Positions 17,769 through 26,686 are shown, numbered from the stretch's first letter. The stretch: 64,000 nucleotides of DNA from Aliidiomarina shirensis (GCF_003987345.1 NZ_PIPP01000005.1:108197-172196); one strand, 5' to 3'. Notes: generated by a model not told the origin, from the letters alone. Translations and numbers: made by a program.

Positions 17769-18686
17769 ATGTCAGAAGTTAATTCAGTAACTAATCCCGC
17801 CAGAGCGCATCAGGTTCCGGCAGAAATTAATGGCGCGCCCAGTTATGGCAGCGCTGTGTCTTGGGCGGCAATTCTTGCCGGTGCTGCAGGTGCTGCTGCC
17901 CTTTCGCTCATTCTCGTTATTTTGGGAGCCGGATTTGGTTTTACCGCTGTTTCCCCGTGGAGCATGGAAGGCTTAAGTGTAGCGACAATCGGGTTTTCTG
18001 CGATTTTATGGATAAGCTTTACGCAAATCGCGGCATCCGGCTTAGGTGGCTATCTAGCCGGCCGATTACGCACCAAATGGGCATCCGTGCATACCGATGA
18101 GGTGTATTTTCGGGATACCGCACACGGCTTTCTAACTTGGGCCGTTGCAACCTTACTAACGGCAGCGCTGCTCACTACAACCGTAGGTGCTGTTGTAAGT
18201 GGTACAGCTAGTGCAGGCGGGCAAGTCGTGAGTAGTGTCGCGGGTACAGCCACTAGCATGGTTGCAAACAACAGCAGTAGTGATGAGGGAAACAACACCA
18301 TCGAATACTTTGTTGATTCAATGTTCCGCGGTGGTTCAGAGCAACAAGCGACTGAAGCACCCGAAACGCCACCTGGTGAGGCCCTTAGAATCGTTATGCG
18401 AGCGTTACGCACTGGTACATTGGAGCAGCAAGACACGCGCTATATTGCCCAACTCGTTGCGCAGCGCACCGACATAAGTCAACAAGCTGCCGAGGAGCGT
18501 GTTAATTCAGGGTTTAACCAATTGCAAACAGCACTTGAAGACGCAGAAATCAGCGCTCGTGAAATGGCTGATGAAGCACGGGCCGCAGCAGCGTATGCAG
18601 CTCTTTGGATGTTTGTGTCCCTATTGCTGGGTGCATTCGCTGCGAGCTTAGCGGCTGTTTATGGCGGCCGTCAGCGCGATGTTTAA
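17769..18686 (+). CDS. Conserved multi-pass membrane protein of a stress-type module
   Basis: 305 residues. I chose the ATG at 17769 because AAGGA lies 7 nt upstream; the frame is open to 17688 but those residues look non-coding. TM segments lie at about 35-60, 70-95, 115-145 and near 270-295, rich in Gly and Ala. An acidic, Gln-rich stretch of about 120 residues precedes the last TM. Similar proteins are often labelled 'PhnA-like' without functional evidence. It is followed 31 nt later by a tiny membrane-protein gene and then a ferritin-like gene, in one direction. The function is unknown. Confidence 0.75.
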   Translation: MSEVNSVTNPARAHQVPAEINGAPSYGSAVSWAAILAGAAGAAALSLILVILGAGFGFTAVSPWSMEGLSVATIGFSAILWISFTQIAASGLGGYLAGRLRTKWASVHTDEVYFRDTAHGFLTWAVATLLTAALLTTTVGAVVSGTASAGGQVVSSVAGTATSMVANNSSSDEGNNTIEYFVDSMFRGGSEQQATEAPETPPGEALRIVMRALRTGTLEQQDTRYIAQLVAQRTDISQQAAEERVNSGFNQLQTALEDAEISAREMADEARAAAAYAALWMFVSLLLGAFAASLAAVYGGRQRDV

Positions 18687-18717
18687 CGCACACTCAATAC
18701 ACTAAAAGGAACATATT

Positions 18718-18789
18718 ATGCGTTCAATATTATTGTTTTTTCTCGGGATTCCTATTCCGATCATTATCATAATTGCATTGCTTTTATAG
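18718..18789 (+). CDS. 23-residue hydrophobic small membrane protein
   Basis: A short frame that is easily missed: ATG 18718 to TAG 18787-18789, encoding 23 residues of almost pure hydrophobic sequence with a central GIPIP turn and a run of isoleucines. A good ribosome-binding site (AAAAGGA, 7-8 nt) precedes it. Very short proteins with this LLFFLGIPIPIII pattern recur in proteobacterial stress clusters as I recall. A single TM segment is the only visible feature. It lies between the larger membrane protein and the ferritin-like gene. Confidence 0.65.
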   Translation: MRSILLFFLGIPIPIIIIIALLL

Positions 18790-18831
18790 AACGCAATTAA
18801 GATTTCACTAAGTGCATAATGCACAGAGAAA

Positions 18832-18857
18832 GGCAGTACGCCCCTGAGCGTGCTGCC
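18832..18857 (+). terminator. Intercistronic hairpin
   Basis: GGCAGTACGC (18832-18841) pairs with GCGTGCTGCC (18848-18857) with one G-T wobble and a 6-nt loop. A 13-nt palindrome, GTGCATAATGCAC, lies just upstream at 18812-18824. It may terminate or attenuate transcription between the small membrane-protein gene and the ferritin-like gene. No T run follows, so an mRNA-stability role is equally possible. Confidence 0.4.
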
Positions 18858-18890
18858 TTGCAGTGTTCGAATGGGCACGAGGAGAACGTC

Positions 18891-19502
18891 ATGAGAAAGA
18901 CCCCATACAAAAAGCAGCAAATGCATGAACTATTGTTTCAAGCGATCGAAACTGAACGCGGCGGAATCAAGATCTACGAAACTGCCCTGACATGCGCTCA
19001 AAACAAAGATTTAAAGATTGAATGGCAGGAATACTTAGAACAAACGCTCAACCATGAGCAAGAGCTTCTCAAGGTCTTCACGGAGCTGGGATTAGACCCA
19101 GATACGCAAACACCAGGCCGCGATGTAACAGCACATATTGGTCAATCTTTGGTTAAGGCAATGGAACTTGCGAAACAACAATGTACTGCCGAAGCTGCGC
19201 AATTGGTTGCAGCCGAATGTGTGGTGTTGGCTGAAACTAAAGATCATCAGAATTGGGAGCTAATTGAGCATGTAGCAATGCATGGTCAGGGAGGAGCGAT
19301 TAACCTACTTAAAGCAGCTTCCGACGCGATAGGCGAAGAGGAAGACCATCACCTCTACCATACCAAAGGGTTCCTGCGGGAATTATGGCTAGAGTCTCTG
19401 GGCTTACCAGCTGTTCTGCCGCCACCAGAGGAAGTAAAAACGGTTGAAACAGCCATCGGTGCAGCAAGAGCCGAAACTGCCCGCGATAACATGCTGAAAT
19501 AA
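18891..19502 (+). CDS. Ferritin-like domain protein
   Basis: 203 residues, mostly helical. Acidic and His residues are spaced as in ferritin-like four-helix bundles: ETERGG near the start, NHEQELL about 30 residues later, and EEDHHLYH in the last helix. The start is the ATG at 18891, preceded by GAGGAG at 6 nt; an upstream in-frame ATG at 18819 lacks a site. It could bind iron or another metal pair and protect against oxidative stress; this is inferred from the fold only. Its neighbours (PRC-barrel proteins, Crp/Fnr regulators) suggest a general stress module. Confidence 0.75.
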   Translation: MRKTPYKKQQMHELLFQAIETERGGIKIYETALTCAQNKDLKIEWQEYLEQTLNHEQELLKVFTELGLDPDTQTPGRDVTAHIGQSLVKAMELAKQQCTAEAAQLVAAECVVLAETKDHQNWELIEHVAMHGQGGAINLLKAASDAIGEEEDHHLYHTKGFLRELWLESLGLPAVLPPPEEVKTVETAIGAARAETARDNMLK

Positions 19503-19554
19503 GTGAATCCATCTGAGTATTTATACTCGGTTCTTATATTAGCAGCACAATAGA

Positions 19555-19584
19555 AAACGGCAGAGGATTTCGCCTCTGCCGTTT
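19555..19584. terminator. Bidirectional terminator
   Basis: A 12-bp perfect stem, AAACGGCAGAGG (19555-19566) with CCTCTGCCGTTT (19573-19584), and loop ATTTCG. It has A-rich and T-rich flanks and lies between convergent genes. Confidence 0.85.
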
Positions 19585-19615
19585 ATTTACTCAAACACGA
19601 ATAGTTTGCCAATTC

Positions 19616-20479
19616 TTAGTTACGGCTGGCAAACTCAGGCGCTGATTTCAGAGCATCACGAGTTACATTCGCTCGTAATTCCTGATCGTCCGCAGTACCA
19701 GATCGGGTTACATTACCCCAACCAATAGCAACATCCTTTTGCCCAATACCTAAAAATCCACCAACACTGACAACAATAGCCACTACTTGGCCATTACTAT
19801 CAATCACGAGATCATCAACCGAGCCGATGCTTTCGTCATCGTTAGTTTCAACATCCATACCTATCAGATTGCTAGCATGAGAACCATTATGAGGTACTGC
19901 TGCAATGTGCCCGCGGCTCTGCATTTGGGCACGCCGCTGATCATTATGATCGCGTTGAGTGTTGCGAGTAGTGCTTAGTTCATCAACGGTAACAAACTCA
20001 GGAGCGGCCTTCAGAGCATCACGCGTTAAATTAACCCGTAATTTCAACTCATCCGCAGCGCCTGTTCTGGTTACATCATCCCAACCAATGGCTATATCTT
20101 TCTCGCCCATTCCTAGGAAACCACCAACACCAACGATAACCGCCACAACCTTGCCGCTACCATCAAGAATCAGATCATCCACTGAGCCGATGTCATCATC
20201 GCTATTGGTATATACCGTAGTACCCATTAAGTTGCTGGCATGCATGCCATTCTGAGGTACTGAATCAAGGTAGCTTCGGGCTTGTGTACGAGATTGATCG
20301 CGTTGATTCCGTTGGCGCTCACGATCAGCCTTTGGATTAGCGTCTTGGCCGATTTGCGTGCCTTGTTGTAAACGGCCACTATCTAGGTCACCGGAGTACT
20401 GAGCCAGAACAGAACCTGCACCCAGAGTAAGCGCTGGTGTAACCAACGCATAAAAAGCAAACGTATGTAACTTGTTCAT
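19616..20479 (-). CDS. Exported tandem PRC-barrel protein
   Basis: 287 residues with a signal peptide ending near VLAQ. There are two PRC-barrel domains (about 95-175 and 205-285). They are close copies of each other, each starting HASNL(M/I)G and containing the IGSVDDL, GGFLG(M/I)G and KD(I/V)AIGW motifs and ending with a TRDALK(A/S)APEF block, so they arose by internal duplication. The start is the ATG at 20479, with AAGGAG at 6 nt; the frame is open to 20539. PRC barrels bind protein or RNA partners. An exported two-barrel form has no assigned role. A third copy of this domain type is encoded at 22732. Confidence 0.85.
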   Translation of the reverse strand: MNKLHTFAFYALVTPALTLGAGSVLAQYSGDLDSGRLQQGTQIGQDANPKADRERQRNQRDQSRTQARSYLDSVPQNGMHASNLMGTTVYTNSDDDIGSVDDLILDGSGKVVAVIVGVGGFLGMGEKDIAIGWDDVTRTGAADELKLRVNLTRDALKAAPEFVTVDELSTTRNTQRDHNDQRRAQMQSRGHIAAVPHNGSHASNLIGMDVETNDDESIGSVDDLVIDSNGQVVAIVVSVGGFLGIGQKDVAIGWGNVTRSGTADDQELRANVTRDALKSAPEFASRN

Positions 20480-20743
20480 ATGAATCTCCTTTGAATCAGG
20501 TTTGCTAACCGAACAAGATGTTCGAATTAACATATTCATCCTTGAGTTCCTTCGCCATCAGGGAATGGAATTAAGGATGAGATTTCAAAGTACGCTCAGT
20601 GATTAAACGAGTCGGTGCGTTGGCGCACTTAGCTTTCCCGAAATAGATGCTAATGCCTTATATACCGCGGTTCTCAGCATAAGGCCTTTACGAGTTCTTT
20701 ATCGAAGGAGACGGTTAATATCTACTCGCTGAGTGTTTTTATG

Positions 20744-21520
20744 CTAGGGCGTTCCTTGTTCAGTTAGTAACCGGCGCGCAGAATCTGGGGTAGGTTTACC
20801 GAGTAAGCGCTGGTACTCATCGATGGCACTTTGATAGCACTCACAGCTAGCCCGTTTCAAAGCAGTTCTATCGGTGATACTTATCTTTCCTCTACTATAT
20901 TGAATTAACTCGTGTTGCTGCATCAGCCCCGCCGCAACCGTTACACCACTTCGGCGAACGCCCAACATATCGGCAAGAAATTGATGTGTTAAGTGAAACT
21001 CGTTGCTATGAGCGCGATCTTGGCTCATCAATAACCAACGAGCTAACCGTTGATCGATCTCATGGAAATGTGCGCATGCGGCACTTTGTGATAACTGCAC
21101 CATCAAAACAAATAAGTATTGGCTCAATATCTTTCGCAAGTGAGGGCAGTGACGAAGCAACTGCTGCAACTCGCCAACGTCTATACGCCAAGCCGTTCCT
21201 TTTCCTTGCACAACAGCCTGCATTGGCACATTAGATAAACCCAAAACCATGGTTACACCCAACATTCCTTCATTGCCAATAACGCACATTTCCAACGGTT
21301 TATGGCCAGACAACTTGGTTACCAAAGAAATAAAACCACTCATCGGAAAGTACAGGTGGCGGTATTCTTGGTTATGCTCACAAAGTACAATGCCAAACTG
21401 TAATTCAACCACCTCACAGTGGCGCAGTAACAACAAGCGTTCCTGCGCAGGTAGTAATTCAATTAGGTGATTTGTAATCGTTGATTCTGCATGAGTAGAC
21501 ACAAAAGTGGCCTTTAGCAC
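20744..21520 (-). CDS. Crp/Fnr family transcriptional regulator
   Basis: 258 residues. The N-terminal cNMP-binding-type beta roll (about 30-140) has an HLYFPMSGFISL core. The C-terminal winged helix has the recognition segment GVRRSGVTVAAG (about 190). No N-terminal Fe-S cysteine set of the FNR type is present. A CECY motif lies near the C-terminus, also found in the paralogue next door. The ligand is unknown. Its position between PRC-barrel genes suggests it controls this stress module. Confidence 0.85.
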   Translation of the reverse strand: MLKATFVSTHAESTITNHLIELLPAQERLLLLRHCEVVELQFGIVLCEHNQEYRHLYFPMSGFISLVTKLSGHKPLEMCVIGNEGMLGVTMVLGLSNVPMQAVVQGKGTAWRIDVGELQQLLRHCPHLRKILSQYLFVLMVQLSQSAACAHFHEIDQRLARWLLMSQDRAHSNEFHLTHQFLADMLGVRRSGVTVAAGLMQQHELIQYSRGKISITDRTALKRASCECYQSAIDEYQRLLGKPTPDSARRLLTEQGTP

Positions 21521-21644
21521 AAGCTATACCAGCATGGCGCAAGGCAGGTGCTATGCTACCTTGAATCGCAAGTATGCTGAGATAATTATTTGGGTTCTGT
21601 GCGCTATGCAACGCATATCTTAGAGATAATGCATTGATAAAGTT

Positions 21645-22397
21645 TTATTTTTTGTGTGGGCAATATGGGAGTAAGCGATCTGTTTCAGATTTCACAACGC
21701 TGTAACACTCACAGCAAATACTCTCTAGCTTGGCTCTATCGGTTACCTCAATATGGCCTCGGCTATAATCTATCACGCCTTTTACATGCAAGCGTCCAGC
21801 CGCTTCGGTAACGCCTTCGCGCCGCACTCCCAGCATATTGGCGATAAGCTCTTGGGTCATAACGAGATGGTTACCTTCCAACCGGTCTAGGGATAAAAGT
21901 AACCAACGGCAGAGTTGCTGCTCGATACTGTGATGCCGATTACAAACGGCGGTTTGTGCCATTTGAGTAATCAGTGCTTGAGCATAGCGCAATGTTAAAT
22001 CTAATAAATCACTATGCCGGTTAAACTCAGTTTTCATTCGCGAACCAATAATACGATAAGCATAACCAGCACTTTGTACGATACCTCTGCTAGTTGTACT
22101 TTCGCCGCCCATCATCAACGACATACCAACAAAGCCATCATTGCCAACGACAGATATTTCAGCTTGCGAGCCGTTTTCCATCACATACAACAAAGACACG
22201 ATACAATCGGTAGGGAAATATACATGTCGCATCACCTCACCAGCTTCATATAACACTGCCCCTAAAGGCATCTCCACTAATTCCATATGCGGAATTACAC
22301 GCTGCTGGATTTCCGCCGGCAGTGCATTTAAGAAATTATTCCGTGTTGGCTCTTGATCCTTGAGAGTAGAATTATCCACTCTTGAAACTTGGGGCAT
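21645..22397 (-). CDS. Crp/Fnr family transcriptional regulator, tandem paralogue
   Basis: 250 residues. It starts at the ATG 22397, with AAGGA at 7 nt; the frame is open to 22484. It has the same architecture as the regulator at 20744: an RHVYFPTDCIVSLLY beta-roll core, a GVRREGVTEAAG recognition helix and a C-terminal CCECY. The two share motifs throughout and are evidently an old tandem duplication. It is divergent from the PRC-barrel gene at 22732, which is a likely target. Confidence 0.85.
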   Translation of the reverse strand: MPQVSRVDNSTLKDQEPTRNNFLNALPAEIQQRVIPHMELVEMPLGAVLYEAGEVMRHVYFPTDCIVSLLYVMENGSQAEISVVGNDGFVGMSLMMGGESTTSRGIVQSAGYAYRIIGSRMKTEFNRHSDLLDLTLRYAQALITQMAQTAVCNRHHSIEQQLCRWLLLSLDRLEGNHLVMTQELIANMLGVRREGVTEAAGRLHVKGVIDYSRGHIEVTDRAKLESICCECYSVVKSETDRLLPYCPHKK

Positions 22398-22731
22398 GGA
22401 TATTTCCTTATAAATTAAAAGCGAAGCATAAGTATAGTTCACACCTACGCCCACTCCGTACGCTACCGAACATATAAATTCCATTACATAAGTACACTCT
22501 TCCGGTTCTGCGATAAATTCTGTATTAATTACAAGCGTATAGCAGATATTTAGGTAGCTAGGTGAGCTACGCTTTAATGCGACTTTACTGCGACTTTAAT
22601 GAATCTTTACCTAAAGACCGGTTTCTTAGTGTGATAGCGCACCGAGCGCTGACGAAGTGAGCGCTATGCTTCGAGCTGAACTTGCGTCAACACTTCCGTT
22701 CGATAGCAAGTATTTTCGCTAGGAGCTGAAT
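22398..22731. promoter_or_regulatory. Divergent intergenic region of a Crp/Fnr gene and a PRC-barrel gene
   Basis: 334 nt with no gene. An inverted repeat, TAGCGC (22636-22640 area) with GCGCTA about 20 nt later, surrounds the element GATAGCGCACCGA (22633-22645). The same 13-mer occurs upstream of the membrane-protein gene at 17694-17706. The ribosome-binding site AGGAG of the PRC-barrel gene is at 22721. I cannot name a clear promoter. Confidence 0.5.
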
Positions 22732-23145
22732 ATGAACTATGAAAAACGCGATACAATGGGCATTTACAAGGAAAACCTTAGTGGACCTGGCCCACATCTA
22801 ATGGGCGCAGACACTTTGATCGGTAATGATGTCTATAACCATAAAGATGACAAGCTCGGTGATATTAAAGAAATCATGTTAGATGTCACCAATGGTCAAG
22901 TAAGCTATGCCGTACTCTCATACGGAACATTTCTTGGTTTAGGCGAAAAGCTATTTGCGGTGCCATGGAGCGCACTAACGCTGGATACCGAAAATAAGCG
23001 ATTCGTTTTGAGTATAGAAAAGGACAACCTGAGTGATGCACCAGGTTTCGACAAGAAAAATTGGCCTAATATGGCTGATGAGAAGTGGAGCAAAGATATC
23101 AATAATTTCTATGCTTCCGCAAAAACTGGAAAGTTTCCTGGTTAA
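22732..23145 (+). CDS. Cytoplasmic PRC-barrel domain protein
   Basis: 137 residues with one PRC-barrel domain (about 20-105): GADTLIGNDVYNH, the DIKEIMLD segment and the GTFLGLGEKLFAVPW motif. There is no signal peptide, unlike the two-barrel protein at 19616. AGGAG lies 6 nt before the ATG. It is followed by a textbook terminator, so it is monocistronic. Proteins of this size are frequent in stress-induced clusters of Proteobacteria. The molecular role is unknown. Confidence 0.85.
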   Translation: MNYEKRDTMGIYKENLSGPGPHLMGADTLIGNDVYNHKDDKLGDIKEIMLDVTNGQVSYAVLSYGTFLGLGEKLFAVPWSALTLDTENKRFVLSIEKDNLSDAPGFDKKNWPNMADEKWSKDINNFYASAKTGKFPG

Positions 23146-23166
23146 TTTCATCTGCTATCTTGATAG

Positions 23167-23192
23167 AACCCGCTAACGTTAGCGGGTTTTTT
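23167..23192 (+). terminator. Rho-independent terminator
   Basis: A perfect 22-nt palindrome (23167-23188) with 11-bp arms AACCCGCTAAC / GTTAGCGGGTT, running directly into six T residues. It lies 22 nt after the PRC-barrel stop codon. Confidence 0.9.
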
Positions 23193-23276
23193 ATCAAGTG
23201 TGTTTGCTAACGCACATACACAAAGTAATTGCAGGCCTATACTCAGTATTCAATTGCACTAGACAGGTAGAACATT

Positions 23277-23423
23277 ATGTTAGAAACAATCATTGTACTG
23301 CTAATCATTTTGTGGGCCCTTGGCCTTGTTTCGTCCTATACCATGGGCGGATTTATCCATATACTCCTTGTCGTCGCTTTGGTGGTTATCGTTGTACGCC
23401 TAGTCCGCGGTCGCGGAGTTTAA
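23277..23423 (+). CDS. 48-residue small membrane protein, lmo0937/DUF5670-like
   Basis: A short frame from ATG 23277 to TAA 23421-23423. The product has two hydrophobic segments (about 3-20 and 25-43), joined by a short SSYTMGG turn, and a basic tail RLVRGRG. This matches the lmo0937-type small membrane proteins, which typically are about 48-55 residues and share the GG-x-(I/L)HxLLVVA pattern. The ribosome-binding site is weak (AGGT). The neighbourhood of PRC-barrel and Crp/Fnr genes fits the usual setting of this family. Confidence 0.75.
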   Translation: MLETIIVLLIILWALGLVSSYTMGGFIHILLVVALVVIVVRLVRGRGV

Positions 23424-23788
23424 ACAGAATCCCCAAGCTCGCATAGCAATAGAGCCGCGAGCTGATTTAATCCATCGAAGGATGTACCACGCCCATGGAT
23501 GGGTATTTCCTATTTCCCCCCTACAAAGCCAATATCGACCAGACACAACCCTTCCAATCACTAAATCATCGCCTTGTCTAAATACTCCCAAATCGTTAAA
23601 ACTGGCTACCCAATCCTGCTGTACCTAATTAATATCTTCTTTTTTCTAAACAAAAAGCACCGAAGTTCTCACCACACCTTTATTCGAAGTGACAAGGATA
23701 GAGATAAATATCTGCTTGAAATGCAGGTGAACTGAAGCATTTTTAAGCGTAAGATGGATGAAAAATAATAAATTGGAATTAAGCAGTT
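23424..23788. other. Gene-poor intergenic stretch
   Basis: 365 nt without a convincing gene. A 63-codon open frame on the minus strand (23400-23591) overlaps the small membrane-protein gene and has no ribosome-binding site; I do not call it. No clear promoter or terminator is visible. The SDR gene downstream also has only a weak ribosome-binding site. Confidence 0.5.
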
Positions 23789-24610
23789 ATGAGTAACAAC
23801 AACCAGCAAAAACGCATTTTCATTACCGGCGGCGCCAGCGGCTTCGGCTTGGCTATTGCCCGTTTTTACGCCAAACAAGGGTGGCGAGTCGCGCTCGGCG
23901 ATATTTCTGATGAGCACGCTAAAACCGCGCTGGCCGAATTAGAGCCGCATGCAGCGGAAGTTCGCTACTTCCATTGCGATGTTACCCGCGATGACGATTT
24001 ACAAAAGGTTGCGGATACCTTAGCCGAGGCTTGGAAAGGCGTGGATGTAGTGGTAAATAATGCAGGTGTAGCTCAAGTAGGCGCTATTGATGATGTGAGC
24101 ATGGCTGATTGGGAATGGATAACGCAAATTAATATGCTCGGCGTGGTTCGCGGCTGCCGCGTGTTCACACCGCTACTAAAAAAGCAGGGGCAAGGCCATA
24201 TCGTGAATGTAGCTTCTATGGCCGGCTTGCTTGATTTACCCAATATGGCGGCCTATAACGCTACCAAAGCAGCCGTGGTCTCTATCTCTGAAACCTTAGA
24301 AAATGAGCTCGCCCCATTTAATATTGGGGTTTCCGTTGTGTGCCCTTCGTTTTTCCGCACCAACCTCGGTAACAGTATGCGCAGCACTGTGCCGGGAATG
24401 GAAAAAACTCTCGATAAATTAATGAGTAAAAGTGACCTATCGGCCGATGACATTGCCGCACAAGTAGCCGCCGCCGTGTCACAACGAAAATTCTATGTAT
24501 TACCGCACGCTTTGGCTCGCCGCACTTGGCGCTTAAAGCGCTGGTTACCGCGTAGCCTTTACGCGAAGATGATTCAGAAGCAATCTGCAAAATTTGGAGG
24601 CCGTAAATGA
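23789..24610 (+). CDS. SDR family NAD(P)-dependent oxidoreductase
   Basis: A 273-residue classical short-chain dehydrogenase. The cofactor motif is TGGASGFGLA (about 12-21). The structural NNAG motif is near 91. The catalytic Ser sits in VNVASMAG and the catalytic Tyr-Lys in YNATK. The stop codon overlaps the start of the aldehyde dehydrogenase gene by 4 nt (ATGA), so the two are coupled. It is the first gene of a four-gene oxidoreductase operon. The substrate is unknown; alcohol or ketone interconversion is likely. Confidence 0.92.
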   Translation: MSNNNQQKRIFITGGASGFGLAIARFYAKQGWRVALGDISDEHAKTALAELEPHAAEVRYFHCDVTRDDDLQKVADTLAEAWKGVDVVVNNAGVAQVGAIDDVSMADWEWITQINMLGVVRGCRVFTPLLKKQGQGHIVNVASMAGLLDLPNMAAYNATKAAVVSISETLENELAPFNIGVSVVCPSFFRTNLGNSMRSTVPGMEKTLDKLMSKSDLSADDIAAQVAAAVSQRKFYVLPHALARRTWRLKRWLPRSLYAKMIQKQSAKFGGRK

Positions 24611-26019
24611 GCGAAACGAAAGAAATGCAGCAGTTGTTGTCAGCGCAGCAAACGCATTTCAATGCCGCTCCCTATTGGTCGGCTGCCGAACGAATTGAGC
24701 GTTTAAACAAGTTAAAGGCTGCACTATTAAATCAGCAAGAAGCGCTGATTAACGCCATCAGCGAAGATTTTGGCCGCCGCTCTGCCGATGAAACGCGGTT
24801 AGCCGAACTGCTACCTTCGGTTGAGGGTATCAATTACGTGAACAAACGCATTCGGAAATGGTTGCGCCCTTCGCGCCGCAAAGTAGGGTTGGCGTTTCAA
24901 CCAGCATCGGCTCGCGTGGAATATCAGCCGCTTGGCGTTGTGGGCATTATTGTGCCTTGGAATTACCCGTTATATTTGGCTATGGGCCCGTTAACCGCCG
25001 CAATCGCTGCTGGTAACCGCGCGATGATTAAAATGAGTGAATTTACGCCAGCCACAGCTGCAGCTTTCACCACTTTGCTTGCGGAAGTATTTCCGCCAGA
25101 AGAAGTATGCGTGATTACCGGTGAAGCCGAAGTTGCAGCGGAATTTTCTCGTTTACCTTTTGATCACATGCTCTTTACCGGTGGCACCAATATTGGCCGC
25201 CACGTAATGAAAGCGGCCGCCGAAAACTTAACACCAGTAACGCTCGAGCTTGGTGGCAAATCACCTGCGATTATTGGCAAAGCCGATACCAATATAGCGT
25301 CTGCCGCTGAGCGCATTGCGTTTGGTAAGGCGCTTAACGCAGGGCAAACCTGCGTTGCTCCCGATTATGTACTTTGCCCTGAAGATAAACTCAACACTGT
25401 GGTTGCCGAACTCACCCATGCGTTCACTAGCATGTATCCGAGTTTCAAAGAAAATGATGATTACAGCTGGATCATAAACGCAAAACAGTTCGATCGCCTA
25501 CATGAAGTATTACAAGATGCCATTAGCCGCGGCGCCAACGTAACGCCCATTAATCCGAAAAATGAATCATTCTCCGGTACCCGCATTATTCCACCAACAT
25601 TAATTACCGGCGCTAAAGCTGAAATGAAGGTGTTACAAGACGAAATTTTTGGTCCGGTACTGCCTATTATTACTTATCGTGAATTTAGTGAAGCACTGGA
25701 ATACGTTCGCCAAGGCGATCGGCCACTTGCGTTATATTACTTTGGGGATGATCGTGCTGAGCGCGATCTCGTATTAAAAACAACACACTCCGGTGGCGTT
25801 TGTATTAACGATACCGTGTTTCATGTGGCCCAAGATGATCTCCCTTTCGGCGGTGTTGGCCCTTCGGGAATGGGGCACTATCATGGCCACGAAGGGTTTC
25901 TTACCTTCAGTAAAGCGCGAGCCGTATTACAAAAAGGTAAATTGAACAGCGCGAAATTTGTTTACCCTCCTTATGGCGGGAAGTTACTCAACATGATCTA
26001 CAAACTGTTTATTCGCTAA
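24607..26019 (+). CDS. Coniferyl aldehyde dehydrogenase-type ALDH
   Basis: 470 residues of the ALDH superfamily, CALDH subgroup. Visible features are the substrate-entry VPWNYP block, the ELGGKSP motif with the general-base Glu, and NAGQTCVAPDY with the catalytic Cys. It lacks the C-terminal extension of larger ALDHs. The family oxidises aromatic or long-chain aldehydes to acids. Here it sits between an SDR and a GMC oxidase, so an alcohol-to-aldehyde-to-acid route is likely. The natural substrate need not be coniferyl aldehyde. Confidence 0.9.
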   Translation: MSETKEMQQLLSAQQTHFNAAPYWSAAERIERLNKLKAALLNQQEALINAISEDFGRRSADETRLAELLPSVEGINYVNKRIRKWLRPSRRKVGLAFQPASARVEYQPLGVVGIIVPWNYPLYLAMGPLTAAIAAGNRAMIKMSEFTPATAAAFTTLLAEVFPPEEVCVITGEAEVAAEFSRLPFDHMLFTGGTNIGRHVMKAAAENLTPVTLELGGKSPAIIGKADTNIASAAERIAFGKALNAGQTCVAPDYVLCPEDKLNTVVAELTHAFTSMYPSFKENDDYSWIINAKQFDRLHEVLQDAISRGANVTPINPKNESFSGTRIIPPTLITGAKAEMKVLQDEIFGPVLPIITYREFSEALEYVRQGDRPLALYYFGDDRAERDLVLKTTHSGGVCINDTVFHVAQDDLPFGGVGPSGMGHYHGHEGFLTFSKARAVLQKGKLNSAKFVYPPYGGKLLNMIYKLFIR

Positions 26020-26059
26020 TGTTGTTTATAAGCCGTGATTACAAAGGTTAACGTTACCC

Positions 26060-26686
26060 ATGCTCACAAATAAAAGTGATGAGAACCACATTGATAAAAG
26101 CCGCCGCGGCTTTTTGAAACTCAGTGGCCGGAGTGCCTTTGCACTCGCCGCTGTGGGCACAGTAGTAAGTGTTGTGGGGTATACTGGGTTTCGTTGGCAA
26201 CAGCGTAGTAACGCTGAATCGGCACTGAATTTTTCCGTGCTTCGGCCACAAGATATAATGCTATTTGGCGCCTTATTGCCGGTAGTGCTTGGGCCTAACC
26301 CTACGTTTCGTAAACACCTTACTGAAACCTCCAATGATACCGGCTCATCGGTAGTAGAAAATACCTTACTTCAACTCGATAGCATGTTGGCGCACAGCAG
26401 CCCAGCTATGCAAAAGCAGATTCGCGATTTGGTTGATCTGCTTACTTTCTCGGCTACTCAAGGCTTTGTTTCTGGATATTGGGGTAATTGGCAGAATGCC
26501 AGCCTGGCGGATATCGAAACCTTTCTACAGCGCTGGCGGAACAGTAAAACTCAATTATTTCGCTTTGGCTATCAAGGTATATGCCAGCTGTGCCAAATGG
26601 CGTGGTATGGCCGCCCAGAATCATGGGCCGATATAGGTTACCCTGGCATACCTGCTTATCTGCGAGGTTCTCATGCCGGTTCCTGA
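26060..26686 (+). CDS. Tat-exported small subunit of a GMC oxidoreductase
   Basis: 208 residues. The twin-arginine signal SRRGFLK (14-20) is followed by a hydrophobic stretch. The remainder is helical, with conserved W and Y residues, in the manner of the small subunits of gluconate 2-dehydrogenase or fructose dehydrogenase. The GMC gene downstream overlaps it by 14 nt and lacks its own signal peptide. This suggests that the small subunit carries the folded flavoprotein through the Tat system, as known for those enzymes. Confidence 0.8.
   Translation: MLTNKSDENHIDKSRRGFLKLSGRSAFALAAVGTVVSVVGYTGFRWQQRSNAESALNFSVLRPQDIMLFGALLPVVLGPNPTFRKHLTETSNDTGSSVVENTLLQLDSMLAHSSPAMQKQIRDLVDLLTFSATQGFVSGYWGNWQNASLADIETFLQRWRNSKTQLFRFGYQGICQLCQMAWYGRPESWADIGYPGIPAYLRGSHAGS

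Noticed and set aside
23400..23591. A 63-codon frame on the minus strand rich in Trp and Arg
   Set aside because: It overlaps the 3' end of the 48-residue membrane-protein gene, has no ribosome-binding site, and matches no family I know.
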